A DNA stretch of 64,000 nucleotides from Streptacidiphilus jeojiense (GCF_000719095.1 NZ_JOEH01000011.1:124001-188000); one strand, 5' to 3'; shown: positions 51,453 to 60,856, numbered from the stretch's first letter. The notes: generated by a model not told the origin, from the sequence alone. Numbers and translations: made by a program.

Positions 51453-52388
51453 GTGTCGCTGTCGTGGGATGGGGCCGGGTTGCCGCCGGTGGCTGCGGCG
51501 CGAGTGGCCCGGGCCGGGTCCGGTGGTGCATGGTCGTCGGCGCTGTCGGCGGGGGAATTCGCCGCGATCAGGTCGGTCGGCTTCGAGCCGGTGGGTCAGG
51601 TGATGGGGTCGACAGTCGTTCACATCGACCGTGCCGGCCCGTATCCGGGGTACCTCGCTTGCGGATACACCGATCAGGGCGATCCCTTCAGTGTGGCTCC
51701 GGTCGCGTTGTCGGGTGGCGGGGCACCGTGTGCCGCTCTGGTGCAGGCGTACGACGCGGCCCGGCGTACCGCACTGGCGCGCATGAACGCTGAGTGCGTC
51801 GCGCTGGGCGGTGACGGCGTGGTGGCGGCTCAGCTGACGATGGCTCCGTTCCCGGCCGCTGCGAACTGCCAGGAGTTCCAGGTGATCGGTACCGCGGTGC
51901 GGGCGGCCGGACCGGTGCGGCCGCCCCGCCCGTTCACCTCCCATCTGGACGGGCTGGGCTTCGCCAAGCTCCTTGGCGCCGGTTGGGTGCCGGTGGACCT
52001 GCTCGTCGCCACCTCGATCGGGGTGCGCCACGACAACTCGGCGACCCGGGAGATGGCCGACTCGTGGGCCAATCAGCAGATGGACGGATGGACGCGGCTG
52101 GTCAGAGTCGTTCGCGCCGACGCCCGACGGCAGCTGCGCCGTCACGGCGCGCGCCACGGCGGCGACGGCATCATCCTGTCCAGCGCCGACCTACGGGTCT
52201 GGGAGGAGAGCTGCGTGAGCAGAACAGGGGACAAGGGGAAGCGCGATCACCTCGCGGAGAGCACCCTGGTCGGCACCACGATCGCACGCTTCACCACCGC
52301 ACCGGCCCAGCCGCGCACCCTGACGGTCATGCCGCTGAACGACGACGGCGCCCTTCGCCGGCGCCTGGCCCGGGCGGCAGACCACTGA
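51453..52388 (+). CDS. YbjQ-like heavy-metal-binding domain protein (two copies)
   Basis: A 311-residue protein with two YbjQ/PF01906-like units. The first covers about 30-145 (GEFAAIRSVGFEPVGQVMGS, then ALVQAYDAARRTALARMNAE) and the second about 165-275 (LLVATSIGVRHDN, then WTRLVRVVRADARRQLRRHG). The domain forms multimeric rings in YbjQ, with no enzymatic role shown. GTG 51453 gives the SLSWDGAGLPP start; ATG 51441 is an alternative. It is convergent with the ABC permease gene. Confidence 0.8.
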   Translation: MSLSWDGAGLPPVAAARVARAGSGGAWSSALSAGEFAAIRSVGFEPVGQVMGSTVVHIDRAGPYPGYLACGYTDQGDPFSVAPVALSGGGAPCAALVQAYDAARRTALARMNAECVALGGDGVVAAQLTMAPFPAAANCQEFQVIGTAVRAAGPVRPPRPFTSHLDGLGFAKLLGAGWVPVDLLVATSIGVRHDNSATREMADSWANQQMDGWTRLVRVVRADARRQLRRHGARHGGDGIILSSADLRVWEESCVSRTGDKGKRDHLAESTLVGTTIARFTTAPAQPRTLTVMPLNDDGALRRRLARAADH

Positions 52389-52557
52389 CGTAGCCCCAGG
52401 ACAACACCACCGCACCAGTCCCTCGTGCAGGGTGAGTTCCGCATCCGAGCGGGACCGTACCGACGGTTCCCGCGGGTCCGCTTCCGCGAGCACCTGGCGG
52501 TTAGTGCCCCGGTCTGCTGTGCCGTGCCGTGTCCATCCCCGAAGACAGCAGGTGAGA

Positions 52558-53616
52558 CTACTGGGCCGGACGCGCCTCCGACAGACGGATGCGCCGGATG
52601 CAGAACGCTGTCATGATCCCGGCGAGCACCAGGTAGGCAGCCGTCTCGGACCATTGGAACCGCCAGTAGCGGCTGGCAGGCTGGTACGTCACCACTTGCC
52701 GCAGATTCAGCCGGTCGATCGATGCGAAGCATGCCTGCGGTGTCGCGTTCGTCGCCGCGCAGGCCGGGGTGACCGGTCCGGTGAACGGGCGTCCGGCCGG
52801 GTCCACGGTCTGCGTCGAGAGGACCCAGGCTCCAGGGATGTTGACCTCCATGCTCACTGACATGCGACTGCCCTCCTGGTCGTAGTGCGTGCCCGGTCCC
52901 CCGCTCGTCCGGAGCTCGGTGACGGTGTGTTGCGGCGTAGCGATGTGCGGCCAGACGGTGACGGGCAGCACGACCAGGGCGGCTACGAATACCGCGAAGG
53001 TGACGGCCATCGCGGGCAGGGTCCGGCGCACGAGCAGTCCGATGGTGATGCCGAGGACGAGAGCGAACGCGGCGCAGCCCACCGGCAGGACGTCCCGCGC
53101 GCCGAAGATCAGGGGGTTGAACCGGTTCGGGATCGCCTGTGTGTTGTAGCCCGGCATGGCGTCTGCCCTGTCGATGGGCCCGGACCACCAGGTGATCAGC
53201 CAGCTGCAGAGCCCCGCGGCAGCCATGCCGGTGAGCGTGATGACACCCAGCTTGACGGCCAGCCAGCGTGTGCGGGTGGTGCTCTGGTTCCAGGTCAGGC
53301 GGAACGTCCCGGCCTCCAGTTCGCGGGCGATGAGCGGAGCGCCCCAGAACATCCCCATGGCGGCCAGCGCGAGGTAGCTGCCGCCGATACCGGCGAAATA
53401 GAGGACCGGGTAGAGGCTGTCGCCCTTCACCCGGTCCAGGAACGCCGACTGTGCCGCGGAACACGCGTCAGCGGAACGGCAGGTGGCGATCCCGCTGGAG
53501 TCGAAGATCTGGTGCAGATTCTGGCCGGTGAGGCAGAAGAGGACCGCGACACCTGCGAGGACGCCGAGCGCCACCATGGCCTGCGTACGGAATTGACGCC
53601 AGGTGAGCCAGATCAT
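52558..53616 (-). CDS. ABC transporter permease
   Basis: A 352-residue ABC-2-type permease with six transmembrane segments and a large extracytoplasmic loop (about 230-310) between the last two. ATG 53616 overlaps the ATPase stop (ATGA), so the MIWLTWRQFRTQ N terminus is right; sequence further upstream belongs to the ATPase frame. It works with the ATPase to export a peptide, lipid or drug. The divergent two-component system suggests regulation by cell-envelope stress. Confidence 0.87.
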   Translation of the reverse strand: MIWLTWRQFRTQAMVALGVLAGVAVLFCLTGQNLHQIFDSSGIATCRSADACSAAQSAFLDRVKGDSLYPVLYFAGIGGSYLALAAMGMFWGAPLIARELEAGTFRLTWNQSTTRTRWLAVKLGVITLTGMAAAGLCSWLITWWSGPIDRADAMPGYNTQAIPNRFNPLIFGARDVLPVGCAAFALVLGITIGLLVRRTLPAMAVTFAVFVAALVVLPVTVWPHIATPQHTVTELRTSGGPGTHYDQEGSRMSVSMEVNIPGAWVLSTQTVDPAGRPFTGPVTPACAATNATPQACFASIDRLNLRQVVTYQPASRYWRFQWSETAAYLVLAGIMTAFCIRRIRLSEARPAQ

Positions 53617-54473
53617 TGCCGTGCCTCCAGAACGGTCCGGTTGCCACCAGGGGTTGGGTCGCGGCTCAGGTACGCCAGGACGAGGTCTTCCAGGCTCGGT
53701 TGCGGTGCGCTCCACGCGGGGTCCTGCGCAGCGCGGTCGGCCAGTTCGCCGATGCTGATGACGGACGGGCTCCGCCGATCATCGGCGTCGTCAGGAGGGG
53801 CTACGACGCGGTGCCCGGCGAGCAGTTCCTTCACCGGTCCGGCGACCTGCACGCGCGCGGACGTCAGCACGATGAGGTAGTCGCACACCCGCTCCAGATC
53901 GGTGATCAGGTGCGAGGAGAGGATGACGCTCATGTCGGCTTCGCCCACCGCGTCGGCCAGGTCCGTGAGGAAGTCCCGGCGGGCCAGCGGGTCGACGCTG
54001 GCCACCGGCTCGTCGAGGATCAGCAGTTCGGGCCGCTTGGCGATCGCCATCGTCAGGGCGAGCTGGGCGAGCTGCCCGCCGGACAGTCCCCCGGCACGCC
54101 GGCCGGGGTCCACGCCGAGCCTGTCGATCCGTCGCTGCGCGTACGGCGCGTCCCAGGTCCGGTTGAGCCTGGCCCCGAGCTTGAGGTGGTCGACAACCGA
54201 GAGCGCTGTGTAGAGCGAGGGATTCTGTGCGACGAAGCCGACTCGTGCGAGCTGGGCGCGAGACGACCCGGGACCTCTGCCGAGGACCTCGACACTGCCC
54301 GAGGTCGGCGGGGTCAGCCCGACGGCCAGGTTCAGCAGCGTCGACTTTCCGGCGCCGTTCGGCCCGACCAGGCCGACGACGTGGCCGGCCGGGATGGACA
54401 GGTTGCAGTCGGTGAGTGCCCAGGTCGTGCGGTAGCGCTTGCTGAGCGCGTCGGCCACGAGGACGGGGGTCAT
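53613..54473 (-). CDS. ABC transporter ATP-binding protein
   Basis: A 286-residue ATPase. Walker A is GPNGAGKST (37-45), the signature LSGGQ is near 138 and Walker B LLILDEP near 158. The C-terminal 70 residues beyond the ATPase core may contact the permease. ATG 54473 sits beside the dyad GATCGC-TT-GCGATC (54474-54487), which may be an operator. It is coupled to the permease by an ATGA overlap. The open frame continues far upstream but that part is antisense to the histidine kinase and is not coding. Confidence 0.9.
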   Translation of the reverse strand: MTPVLVADALSKRYRTTWALTDCNLSIPAGHVVGLVGPNGAGKSTLLNLAVGLTPPTSGSVEVLGRGPGSSRAQLARVGFVAQNPSLYTALSVVDHLKLGARLNRTWDAPYAQRRIDRLGVDPGRRAGGLSGGQLAQLALTMAIAKRPELLILDEPVASVDPLARRDFLTDLADAVGEADMSVILSSHLITDLERVCDYLIVLTSARVQVAGPVKELLAGHRVVAPPDDADDRRSPSVISIGELADRAAQDPAWSAPQPSLEDLVLAYLSRDPTPGGNRTVLEARQ

Positions 54474-54662
54474 GATCGCTTGCGATCGGTTCGGCGGTGC
54501 GGGATCCGGATGTCTCTCATGGCTCCAACGGTGCCGTCGGCGCTTCAGGACAGCGTCCGACCACGGGGCAGTGTTCCAAGCCCTGAGCTGGCCGCAGGTA
54601 CCACGGTGCGGGTTGTACCCAGGTACGACTCGCATGGCGGATACGGGAGTTATCGTCTGGGC

Positions 54663-55883
54663 ATGGACCCGCTGCATGCGCCGCTGCTGAAGCGCCTGAC
54701 ACCCGCGCACTGGGTCGCGGTCGACTGCGTGGCCGTCCTGTTCCTCACCTTCCTCTACCGGACGACGTTCCGAGGGGCGAGCGGTCTGGTGGGCTCTCAG
54801 GTCCTGGACTCCGCACTGGTCACCGCCGCGATGCTCCCTGCCGCTCTGCGGAGGATCTGGCCGCGGACGGTACTGGCCGTGGTCGTCGTCGCGTGGGTGG
54901 CTGTCATGGTGCGGAGCTATCTGCCCGAGCAGCCGGCTGTCGCGATCGCCTTTGTCGTCTACCTCGTCCCGCTGCGGTTCCCGCGACGCGAGGCGCTGCT
55001 GCTGCTGATCGGGACAGTGGCCGTGACGACGATCGGCTTCGTCGCCGCGCATCCGTTCCCGAACGGCTACGGCTATCTCGGCGCGAACGCGGTACTGATC
55101 AGTGGCGCCTGGCTGACGGGGTTGCTGGTCCGGCAGCAGCGGGCCTACTCGGCCGGGATGCAGGATCTCGCGGAGCGGCGCGCGCGGGCGATGCTGGTGG
55201 AGGACCGGCTGCAGATCGCGCGGGAGCTGCACGACGTCGTCGCGCACACGTTGAGCCTGATCGCGGTGCAGGCGGGGGTCGCGAACTTCGTCGTCGCCGA
55301 GCGGCCGGAGGAGGCGCCCCGTGCTCTGGCGTCGATCGAGGGGATCAGTCGGAACGCACTGGCCGAGATGCGGGCCATGCTGGGGGTGCTCCGCGCCGAC
55401 GACCAGGGTGACGGGCTCGGGCCCGCTCCCGGGCTCGAGGATCTGAAGGCGCTGGTCGAACGGGCGGCCGAAGCCGGCGTTCGGGTCGCCCTGTCCGTCA
55501 GGGGTAGTCGGCCGCACCTGTCCGCCGGGATCGACCTCGCGGCCTACCGGGTGATCCAGGAGGCCGTCACCAATGTCATCAAGCACGCCGCGGCCGGCGA
55601 CTGCCGGGTCACGGTGACGTATGCGGACGATGCACTGGCGCTCGAAGTGACGGACTGCGGACGCGGAATGCGCGGCAACAGCGGCATCCAGGGTCCGGGC
55701 CACGGCCTCGTGGGGATGAGGGAGCGGGTGGGCATGTACGGAGGCGAGTTCGAGGCCGGTCCGGGGCCGGAGCGCGGATTCCGGGTCGCTGCGCGGTTCT
55801 CGCTGCGCGGGTCGGGGCTGACGGACGGTTCGGGCCCGCTGCACCGTACCGGTCCGTCACCTGCGTCGGGTACGGCGGCGTGA
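54663..55883 (+). CDS. sensor histidine kinase (HisKA_3)
   Basis: A 406-residue membrane kinase. Four to five transmembrane segments (about 15-30, 47-62, 68-85, 92-105, 112-155) form a small sensor, as in the LiaS/DesK/NarL-coupled kinases. The phospho-acceptor is His190 (IARELHDVVAHTLSLIAVQAG). A HATPase domain follows with QEAVTNVIKHAAA, TDCGRGMRG and GHGLVGMRERV. It diverges from the ABC genes and is followed 52 bp later by its response regulator; it probably senses the compound exported or an envelope signal. Confidence 0.92.
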   Translation: MDPLHAPLLKRLTPAHWVAVDCVAVLFLTFLYRTTFRGASGLVGSQVLDSALVTAAMLPAALRRIWPRTVLAVVVVAWVAVMVRSYLPEQPAVAIAFVVYLVPLRFPRREALLLLIGTVAVTTIGFVAAHPFPNGYGYLGANAVLISGAWLTGLLVRQQRAYSAGMQDLAERRARAMLVEDRLQIARELHDVVAHTLSLIAVQAGVANFVVAERPEEAPRALASIEGISRNALAEMRAMLGVLRADDQGDGLGPAPGLEDLKALVERAAEAGVRVALSVRGSRPHLSAGIDLAAYRVIQEAVTNVIKHAAAGDCRVTVTYADDALALEVTDCGRGMRGNSGIQGPGHGLVGMRERVGMYGGEFEAGPGPERGFRVAARFSLRGSGLTDGSGPLHRTGPSPASGTAA

Positions 55884-55935
55884 CCGGCGAGGCGCCGTTC
55901 CCGAGGTCGGTCATCCGTCCGGAAGCCCTGGCCAG

Positions 55936-56601
55936 GTGATCCGCGTACTCGTCGCCGACGACCAGGCACTCGTCCGCGGCAGTTTCCGCATCCTGGTCGA
56001 CACCGCCGCCGACCTCACCGCCGTCGGGGAAGCGGCGACGGGAGCAGAAGCCGTCCGGCTGGCCGGAAGCGAGCGGCCCGACGTCGTCCTGATGGACATC
56101 CGAATGCCGGATCTCGACGGCATCGAGGCGACCCGGCGGATCATGTCGTCCCCGGGTACCACGGGAGTCAGGATCCTGATCCTGACCACGTTCGGCATCG
56201 ACGAGTACGTCTTCGCCGCCTTGCGCGCCGGCGCCAGCGGCTTCCTCCTCAAGGACACTCCGCCGGGCGACCTGCTCGCCGCCATCCGCGTCGTCGCGGC
56301 CGGCGAAGCGCTGCTCGCCCCGGCCGTGACCCGCAGGCTCATTGAGGAGTTCACCCGAAGTCCCGAGGCCGGGCGGCCACCATCAGAGGCGCTCCACGAG
56401 ACCACGGAGCGCGAGCGCGAAGTGCTGACCCTCATCGGCCTGGGCCTGTCCAACACCGAGATCGCCGACCGGCTCCACGTCAGTCTGTCCACCGCCAAGA
56501 CCCACATCGGCCGCCTGCTCATGAAGCTCGGCGCGCGCGACCGGGCTCAGCTCGTCATAGCCGCCTACGACGCCGGCCTGGTGCGGCCCCGGTCGGGGTG
56601 A
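55936..56601 (+). CDS. NarL/LuxR response regulator
   Basis: A 221-residue response regulator from GTG 55936. REC domain (1-120) with Asp8-Asp9 pocket, phospho-acceptor Asp54 (LMDIRMPD) and LLKDTPPG switch; LuxR-type helix-turn-helix (about 158-212, GLSNTEIADRLHVSLSTAKTHI). It pairs with the upstream HisKA_3 kinase. The divergent ABC operon is the obvious target. It is convergent with folD, 23 bp away. Confidence 0.93.
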   Translation: MIRVLVADDQALVRGSFRILVDTAADLTAVGEAATGAEAVRLAGSERPDVVLMDIRMPDLDGIEATRRIMSSPGTTGVRILILTTFGIDEYVFAALRAGASGFLLKDTPPGDLLAAIRVVAAGEALLAPAVTRRLIEEFTRSPEAGRPPSEALHETTEREREVLTLIGLGLSNTEIADRLHVSLSTAKTHIGRLLMKLGARDRAQLVIAAYDAGLVRPRSG

Positions 56602-56624
56602 TCTGCTGTGCCCGAACCGGGCGG

Positions 56625-57524
56625 TCAGGCGGGCAGGGCCGCGGGGGTGGTGGGGGGTGTGGTCGGGGGTGTGCCGGGGTCTGCCGCCCACCGGGCGGCC
56701 TGCAGGGTGTTGACCATCAGCATCGCGATGGTCATGGGTCCCACGCCGCCGGGTACCGGGGTGATGCATCCGGCGATGCCGTCGAGTTCGGCGGTGCGCA
56801 CGTCTCCTCTCAGGCCCCGGTCGGTGCGGTGGATGCCGACGTCGATGACTGCGGCTCCGGGTTTGACGTGTTCGGGGCCGATCAGGCCGAGCACCCCGGT
56901 GGCCACCACGAGGACGTCGGCGGGGCGGGTTACTGCGGCGAGGTCGGGGGTGTGCTCGTGGGCGACGGTCACCGTCGCGCCACGGCGCAGCAGGAGTTGC
57001 GCCATGGGGCGGCCGACCAGTTCGCCCCAGCCGACCACGGCTGCGTGCGCGCCGCGCAGGGGGACTCGGGCGGCGTCCAGGAGTTCGATCACGCCGCTGG
57101 GGGTGCAGGGGCGCAGACCGAACCGGCCGCGGGTCAGCAGTCCGGCGCTGGCGGTGGTCAGGCCGTCGGCGTCCTTGCCCACCGGGATGCGGTCGATCAG
57201 GGCGGCGGCGTCGAGTGCGCCGGGGAGCGGGAGTTGCAGCAGGATGCCGGAGACCTCCGGGTCCAGGGCCAGTTCGTCGATGACGGCCGCGACCTGGTCG
57301 TGGGTGCTGGTCGCGGGCAGGGAGCGGTGGAAGTCGCGCATGCCCGCCTCGCGGACGGCGCGGCGCTTGGCCGCCACGTAGACGGTGCTGGCCGGGTCGT
57401 CCCCGACCAGGATGGTCGCCAGTCCCGGTACCGGGCCGCCGAGCCTGGCAGCGCGGGCCACGTCCTCGGCCACGCCGGTTCGGATCCGCTGCGCGACCTT
57501 GCGGCCGTCGATGGTGGTGGTCAT
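56625..57524 (-). CDS. folD: methylene-THF dehydrogenase/cyclohydrolase
   Basis: A 299-residue FolD. The catalytic YVAAKRRA (Lys near 54), NADP-binding VVGWGELVGRPMAQLLLRRG and TPVPGGVGPMTIAML are present. It converts 5,10-methylene-THF to 10-formyl-THF via methenyl-THF. It is the last gene of the minus-strand C1 module and probably a paralogue of a housekeeping copy. In the module it would receive methylene-THF from MetF working in the oxidative direction, and supply PurU with formyl-THF. 64 bp separate it from purU. Confidence 0.94.
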   Translation of the reverse strand: MTTTIDGRKVAQRIRTGVAEDVARAARLGGPVPGLATILVGDDPASTVYVAAKRRAVREAGMRDFHRSLPATSTHDQVAAVIDELALDPEVSGILLQLPLPGALDAAALIDRIPVGKDADGLTTASAGLLTRGRFGLRPCTPSGVIELLDAARVPLRGAHAAVVGWGELVGRPMAQLLLRRGATVTVAHEHTPDLAAVTRPADVLVVATGVLGLIGPEHVKPGAAVIDVGIHRTDRGLRGDVRTAELDGIAGCITPVPGGVGPMTIAMLMVNTLQAARWAADPGTPPTTPPTTPAALPA

Positions 57525-57588
57525 GGTGGCGGGACGCCTCCTTCGCTGATCGTGGTGGAGCGGTCCGCGCCGGCGCGGGCCGCCGGGC

Positions 57589-58491
57589 TCAGGTGAAGAC
57601 GATGGTGTGGTTGCCGTGGCGGATGACGCGGTCCTCGGCGTGCCACAGCACGGCGCGCGACAGCACGGCCCGCTCGACGTCCGCGCCGCGCCGCATCAGG
57701 TCGGTAGCGCTCTGGGCGTGGGTGACGCGGACGACGTCCTGTTCGATGATGGGTCCCTCGTCCAGGTCGGCGGTCACGTAGTGGGCGGTGGCGCCGACGA
57801 GCTTGACGCCGCGCTCCTTGGCCTTGGCGTAGGGGCCGGCGCCGATGAACGCGGGCAGGAACGAGTGGTGGATGTTGATGATGGGCACGCCCGCCTGCTC
57901 GATGAAGTCCGCCGACAGGATCTGCATGTAGCGGGCCAGGACGATGAAGTCGACGTTGCCGCGCACCAGGCGCAGGTGCTGGGCTTCGGCCGCGGACTTG
58001 TCGGGTCCGGCGGAGGGCACGTGGAAGAAGGGGATGCCGAAGCCGCGGACCTCCTCGGCGACATCGGGGTGGTTGGAGACGACCATCGCCACGGTCACCG
58101 GCAGCTCACCGCGTCGGTGCCGCCACAGCAGGTCCAGCAGGCAGTGGTCGGACTTGGAGGCGAAGATGGCCACGCGCTTGGGCACGGAGGTGTCGCGCAG
58201 GGTGAAGGTCAGCCCGGAGGCGGCGGCGACCTGGGTGTCCAGGTCCTCGCGCAGCCGGGGCAGGACGGCCGGCAGGTTCTCCAGGCCGAACACGGTGCGC
58301 TGGAAGAACGCGCCGCCGTACGGGTCGTCGGAGTACTGGTCCAGGGCCAGGATGTTGGCGCCGTGCAGGGCCAGCGTGGAGGCGACCGCGGCGACCAGGC
58401 CGGTGCGGTCCGGGCCCTGGACGATGAGGGTGGCCGTGTTGGCCCCGGCCGCCGGACGGGGGTGGGCGGGGGTTTCCTGAGTGAGGGTCAT
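57589..58491 (-). CDS. purU: formyltetrahydrofolate deformylase
   Basis: A 300-residue PurU. An N-terminal ACT domain (about 20-95) is followed by a formyl transferase-like domain with NIHHSFLPAF (Asn, His, Ser) and the catalytic Asp in DLDEGPII. It hydrolyses 10-formyl-THF to formate and THF, balancing one-carbon pools. Its start is one base beyond the metF stop, so it is coupled to the upstream genes. In this context it regenerates free THF for the methyltransferase and releases the carbon as formate. Confidence 0.94.
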   Translation of the reverse strand: MTLTQETPAHPRPAAGANTATLIVQGPDRTGLVAAVASTLALHGANILALDQYSDDPYGGAFFQRTVFGLENLPAVLPRLREDLDTQVAAASGLTFTLRDTSVPKRVAIFASKSDHCLLDLLWRHRRGELPVTVAMVVSNHPDVAEEVRGFGIPFFHVPSAGPDKSAAEAQHLRLVRGNVDFIVLARYMQILSADFIEQAGVPIINIHHSFLPAFIGAGPYAKAKERGVKLVGATAHYVTADLDEGPIIEQDVVRVTHAQSATDLMRRGADVERAVLSRAVLWHAEDRVIRHGNHTIVFT

Positions 58492-58492
58492 C

Positions 58493-59359
58493 TCAGCCTT
58501 CCTTGCTGAAGCGGGCGGCCCAGGCGGAGGTCGCCTCCAGGCCGCCGAAGGTGTAGAGGTGCACGCTGACCCGGCCGTGGCGGCGCGGATCGTGACGCCG
58601 GGTCAGGGCGCGCAGGAACCGGTCGGGGCCGGCCGTGCCCATCAGATTGGTCAGCGAGAACCCGTACTTCCTGGCGATCGAGGCGCTGGTGCCCACCCCG
58701 AAGCGGGCCGCGTAGCCCATCAGCCGGCGCACCCCGGCCGGGCCGGGCACCCCGATGCGCACCGGTAGGTCGATGCCGCGCTCACGCAATTCCTCCAGCC
58801 AGTCCAGCACCGGGTCCACGTCGAACCCGAACTGCGTGATCACGCTGCCGGTCATCCGCTGCTCGCGCAGCGCTGCGGACTTGTCCTCAAGAGCCGCCCA
58901 CAGGGCGGAGTCCGCGATCGCGGGATGGCCCTCGGGGTAGCCGCTGATGCCCACGCTGCGCACGCCGTACTGCGGCAGCAGTCCGGAGCGGATCAGCGAC
59001 AGGGCATCGGGGTAGGGGCCGTGGGGGGTGGCCGGGTCGCCGCCGACCGCGAACACCTCCCCGCTGGTGCCGTCGGCCTCAAGGGCGGCCAGGAACTCCT
59101 CGAAGGCGGCGCGCGAGGCCAGGCGGCGCGCGGAGATGTGCGGGACGGGCACGAAGCCCAGGCGCCGCACGGCGCGGGCGGCCTCGCGGCGCATGGCCAG
59201 GTCCTCGTTGCCCAGGAAGGTGACGTTGATCCGGGTGCCGGCCGGGATGGCGGTGCGGGCCTGTTCGAGTCCGGCCACGTCCTTGCCGGTCATCTCCAGC
59301 GAGAAGTCGTCCATCAGCGGCGGGGCCAGGGTCTCGGACAGCGGGGTGCCGGGGTTCAT
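58493..59359 (-). CDS. metF: methylenetetrahydrofolate reductase-like
   Basis: A 288-residue MetF-family TIM-barrel flavoprotein. The conserved catalytic Glu lies in FSLEMTGKD (near residue 22), with GGDP and HLYTFGG segments matching FAD/folate contacts. In this operon it may run in reverse, oxidising 5-methyl-THF to methylene-THF. It is divergent from typical methionine-pathway MetF (unusual N-terminal motif). ATG 59359 follows CGAGGAAT. It precedes purU by one base and follows the GcvT-like gene by 113 bp. Confidence 0.9.
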   Translation of the reverse strand: MNPGTPLSETLAPPLMDDFSLEMTGKDVAGLEQARTAIPAGTRINVTFLGNEDLAMRREAARAVRRLGFVPVPHISARRLASRAAFEEFLAALEADGTSGEVFAVGGDPATPHGPYPDALSLIRSGLLPQYGVRSVGISGYPEGHPAIADSALWAALEDKSAALREQRMTGSVITQFGFDVDPVLDWLEELRERGIDLPVRIGVPGPAGVRRLMGYAARFGVGTSASIARKYGFSLTNLMGTAGPDRFLRALTRRHDPRRHGRVSVHLYTFGGLEATSAWAARFSKEG

Positions 59360-59472
59360 CGGATTCCTCGTTTCGGTGTCTGCCGCGCGCGGCGGCCCGG
59401 ACGCTGACCGTGGTGACGGGAAGCCCGGGCCGGGCCCGCTCCCCGGTGCGGCGGGGGCGGGCGGCGCGCTGC

Positions 59473-60807
59473 TCAGGCGTTGTGGCGGTACAGGGTGCGG
59501 GCGTGCTGGTTGAACGGGGCCGCCTGGACGGTGGCACGGATGCGCGGGAACCCGAGGTCGGCCTCGGGCGCGGTTCCGCCGCCGGGGTGCTGGCCCCAGA
59601 CGACCTCGACCTGCGTACCCGGCGTTGCGTACGGACTCTCGACCAGCGACAGGCCCAGCACGGTGCCGACCGGGTCGATGGAGGCGGTCTGCATGGTGAC
59701 CCCGACCAACCGGCCCTGGTGCTCGATGCGGTGGCGCGAGTAGGTCAGCACGAAACCCGGGTCCTGCCCCAGCACCCGGCGCACCTCCTCGGGGTCGAGG
59801 ACCAGGGTGACCTTGGCGCGGTGCGGCTGGGCGGCGGCCCTCTGCAGCGCCTCGCGGCCGATGAAGTCGTGGTTGAAGGACACGACCTTGCCGTAGCCGA
59901 GGTCGTAGGGCGTGCAGTAGTAGTCCTCGATGTCCGGGGAGAAGTAGCTGCCGTTCAGCGGGCGCTGGCCCTCGATGCCGAACAGCGCCAGCTGGCGCCG
60001 GTATTCCAGCAGCTCGGGGTCGGTGTAGATGCCGGGCACCGGGGAGGGGACCCAGCCGCTCTCCACACTGGGCGTGGTGTAGGCCAGCGCGCCCACCCGC
60101 ACCAGGCCCAGCGGCTCGCCCTCGCGCAGCAGCGCGTCCTGCACGTACTGCCCGTGCTCCCAGGGCCCGATGAACTCGAACCCGGCCTGGCCGGCCATAC
60201 CGTGCCGCAGCGCGCGGAAGCGGCGGCCGTCCAGCTCGACCGGGCTGGAGTGGAAGAACCTGGTCTTGGGCAGCGGTCCGCCGAAGACCCGCTCGATCAG
60301 CTCGGCCGCCAGCGGCCCCTGGACCTGGTAGCGGAACAGCACCGGGTCCCCGCCCTTGCGGAACGCCGAGGACGGGTCGGTGCGGAACGAGACGTCGTAG
60401 CCGTTCCTCTCGCCGTGGTATTGCACCCAGTGCTGGGCAGCCGGGACGCCGCTGAGGGTGAAGGACTGCTCGCCGTCGCGTGCCAGGATGCCGTCGGTGA
60501 CGATGTGCCCGTTCGCGGTCACCGGCACGAACTGCTTGGCCTGGCCGACGGCGAAGTCCTCGAAGCTGTTCGAGCCGGTCTCGCTCAGCAGCCGCAGCGC
60601 GTCCGGGCCCTCGATGAACAGGTCGAACATGTGGTGCGAGAGGTTGAGCAGCGCCACGCCCCGGTGCCAGGCGGCCTGCTCCTGGCGCCAGCCGGCGTAC
60701 TCGCGCTCGACGACCTCGGGGGTCCAGGGGGCGGCGCCCGGCTTCCACAGCAGCGCGACCGGCGATCCGGCCTTGTCGATCCCGTCCTGGAGGCTGGGAG
60801 TGGTCAT
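59473..60807 (-). CDS. GcvT-family THF-dependent demethylase (LigM/DesA/DmdA-like)
   Basis: A 444-residue aminomethyltransferase-family protein, larger than glycine-cleavage GcvT and closer in length and layout to LigM (vanillate), DesA (syringate) O-demethylases and DmdA (DMSP demethylase). The family passes a methyl from its substrate to THF giving 5-methyl-THF. Segments LLNLSHHMFDLFIEGPDA, RRFRALRHGMAGQAGFEF and NHDFIGREAL occur in order. ATG 60807 follows AAGGAGC. As the first gene of an operon with metF, purU and folD it likely starts a demethylation-oxidation chain; substrate (methoxyaromatic, betaine-type or sulfonium) is unresolved. Confidence 0.85.
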   Translation of the reverse strand: MTTPSLQDGIDKAGSPVALLWKPGAAPWTPEVVEREYAGWRQEQAAWHRGVALLNLSHHMFDLFIEGPDALRLLSETGSNSFEDFAVGQAKQFVPVTANGHIVTDGILARDGEQSFTLSGVPAAQHWVQYHGERNGYDVSFRTDPSSAFRKGGDPVLFRYQVQGPLAAELIERVFGGPLPKTRFFHSSPVELDGRRFRALRHGMAGQAGFEFIGPWEHGQYVQDALLREGEPLGLVRVGALAYTTPSVESGWVPSPVPGIYTDPELLEYRRQLALFGIEGQRPLNGSYFSPDIEDYYCTPYDLGYGKVVSFNHDFIGREALQRAAAQPHRAKVTLVLDPEEVRRVLGQDPGFVLTYSRHRIEHQGRLVGVTMQTASIDPVGTVLGLSLVESPYATPGTQVEVVWGQHPGGGTAPEADLGFPRIRATVQAAPFNQHARTLYRHNA

Positions 60808-60840
60808 GCGTGCGGCTCCTTCAGTCAGTGCGATCATTCG

Positions 60841-60856
60841 ACTAGATCGATCTAGT
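60841..60856. promoter_or_regulatory. palindromic operator (proximal)
   Basis: ACTAGATCGATCTAGT is a perfect 16-bp palindrome, 34 bp from the GcvT-like ATG. A -10-like TATTAC on the minus strand (60860-60855) touches its edge, so binding would block transcription initiation. The central CG fits LacI-family sites. Between here and the LacI gene (61264) the 456-bp gap holds the second copy and no gene. Confidence 0.8.

Noticed and set aside
53616..54660. Plus-strand frame continuing upstream of the histidine kinase
   Set aside because: It overlaps the ABC ATPase on the opposite strand and lacks any domain; the kinase starts at 54663.
54474..55844. N-terminal extension of the ABC ATPase frame on the minus strand
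   Set aside because: It is antisense to the histidine kinase, has no domain, and the ATPase has its normal start at 54473.
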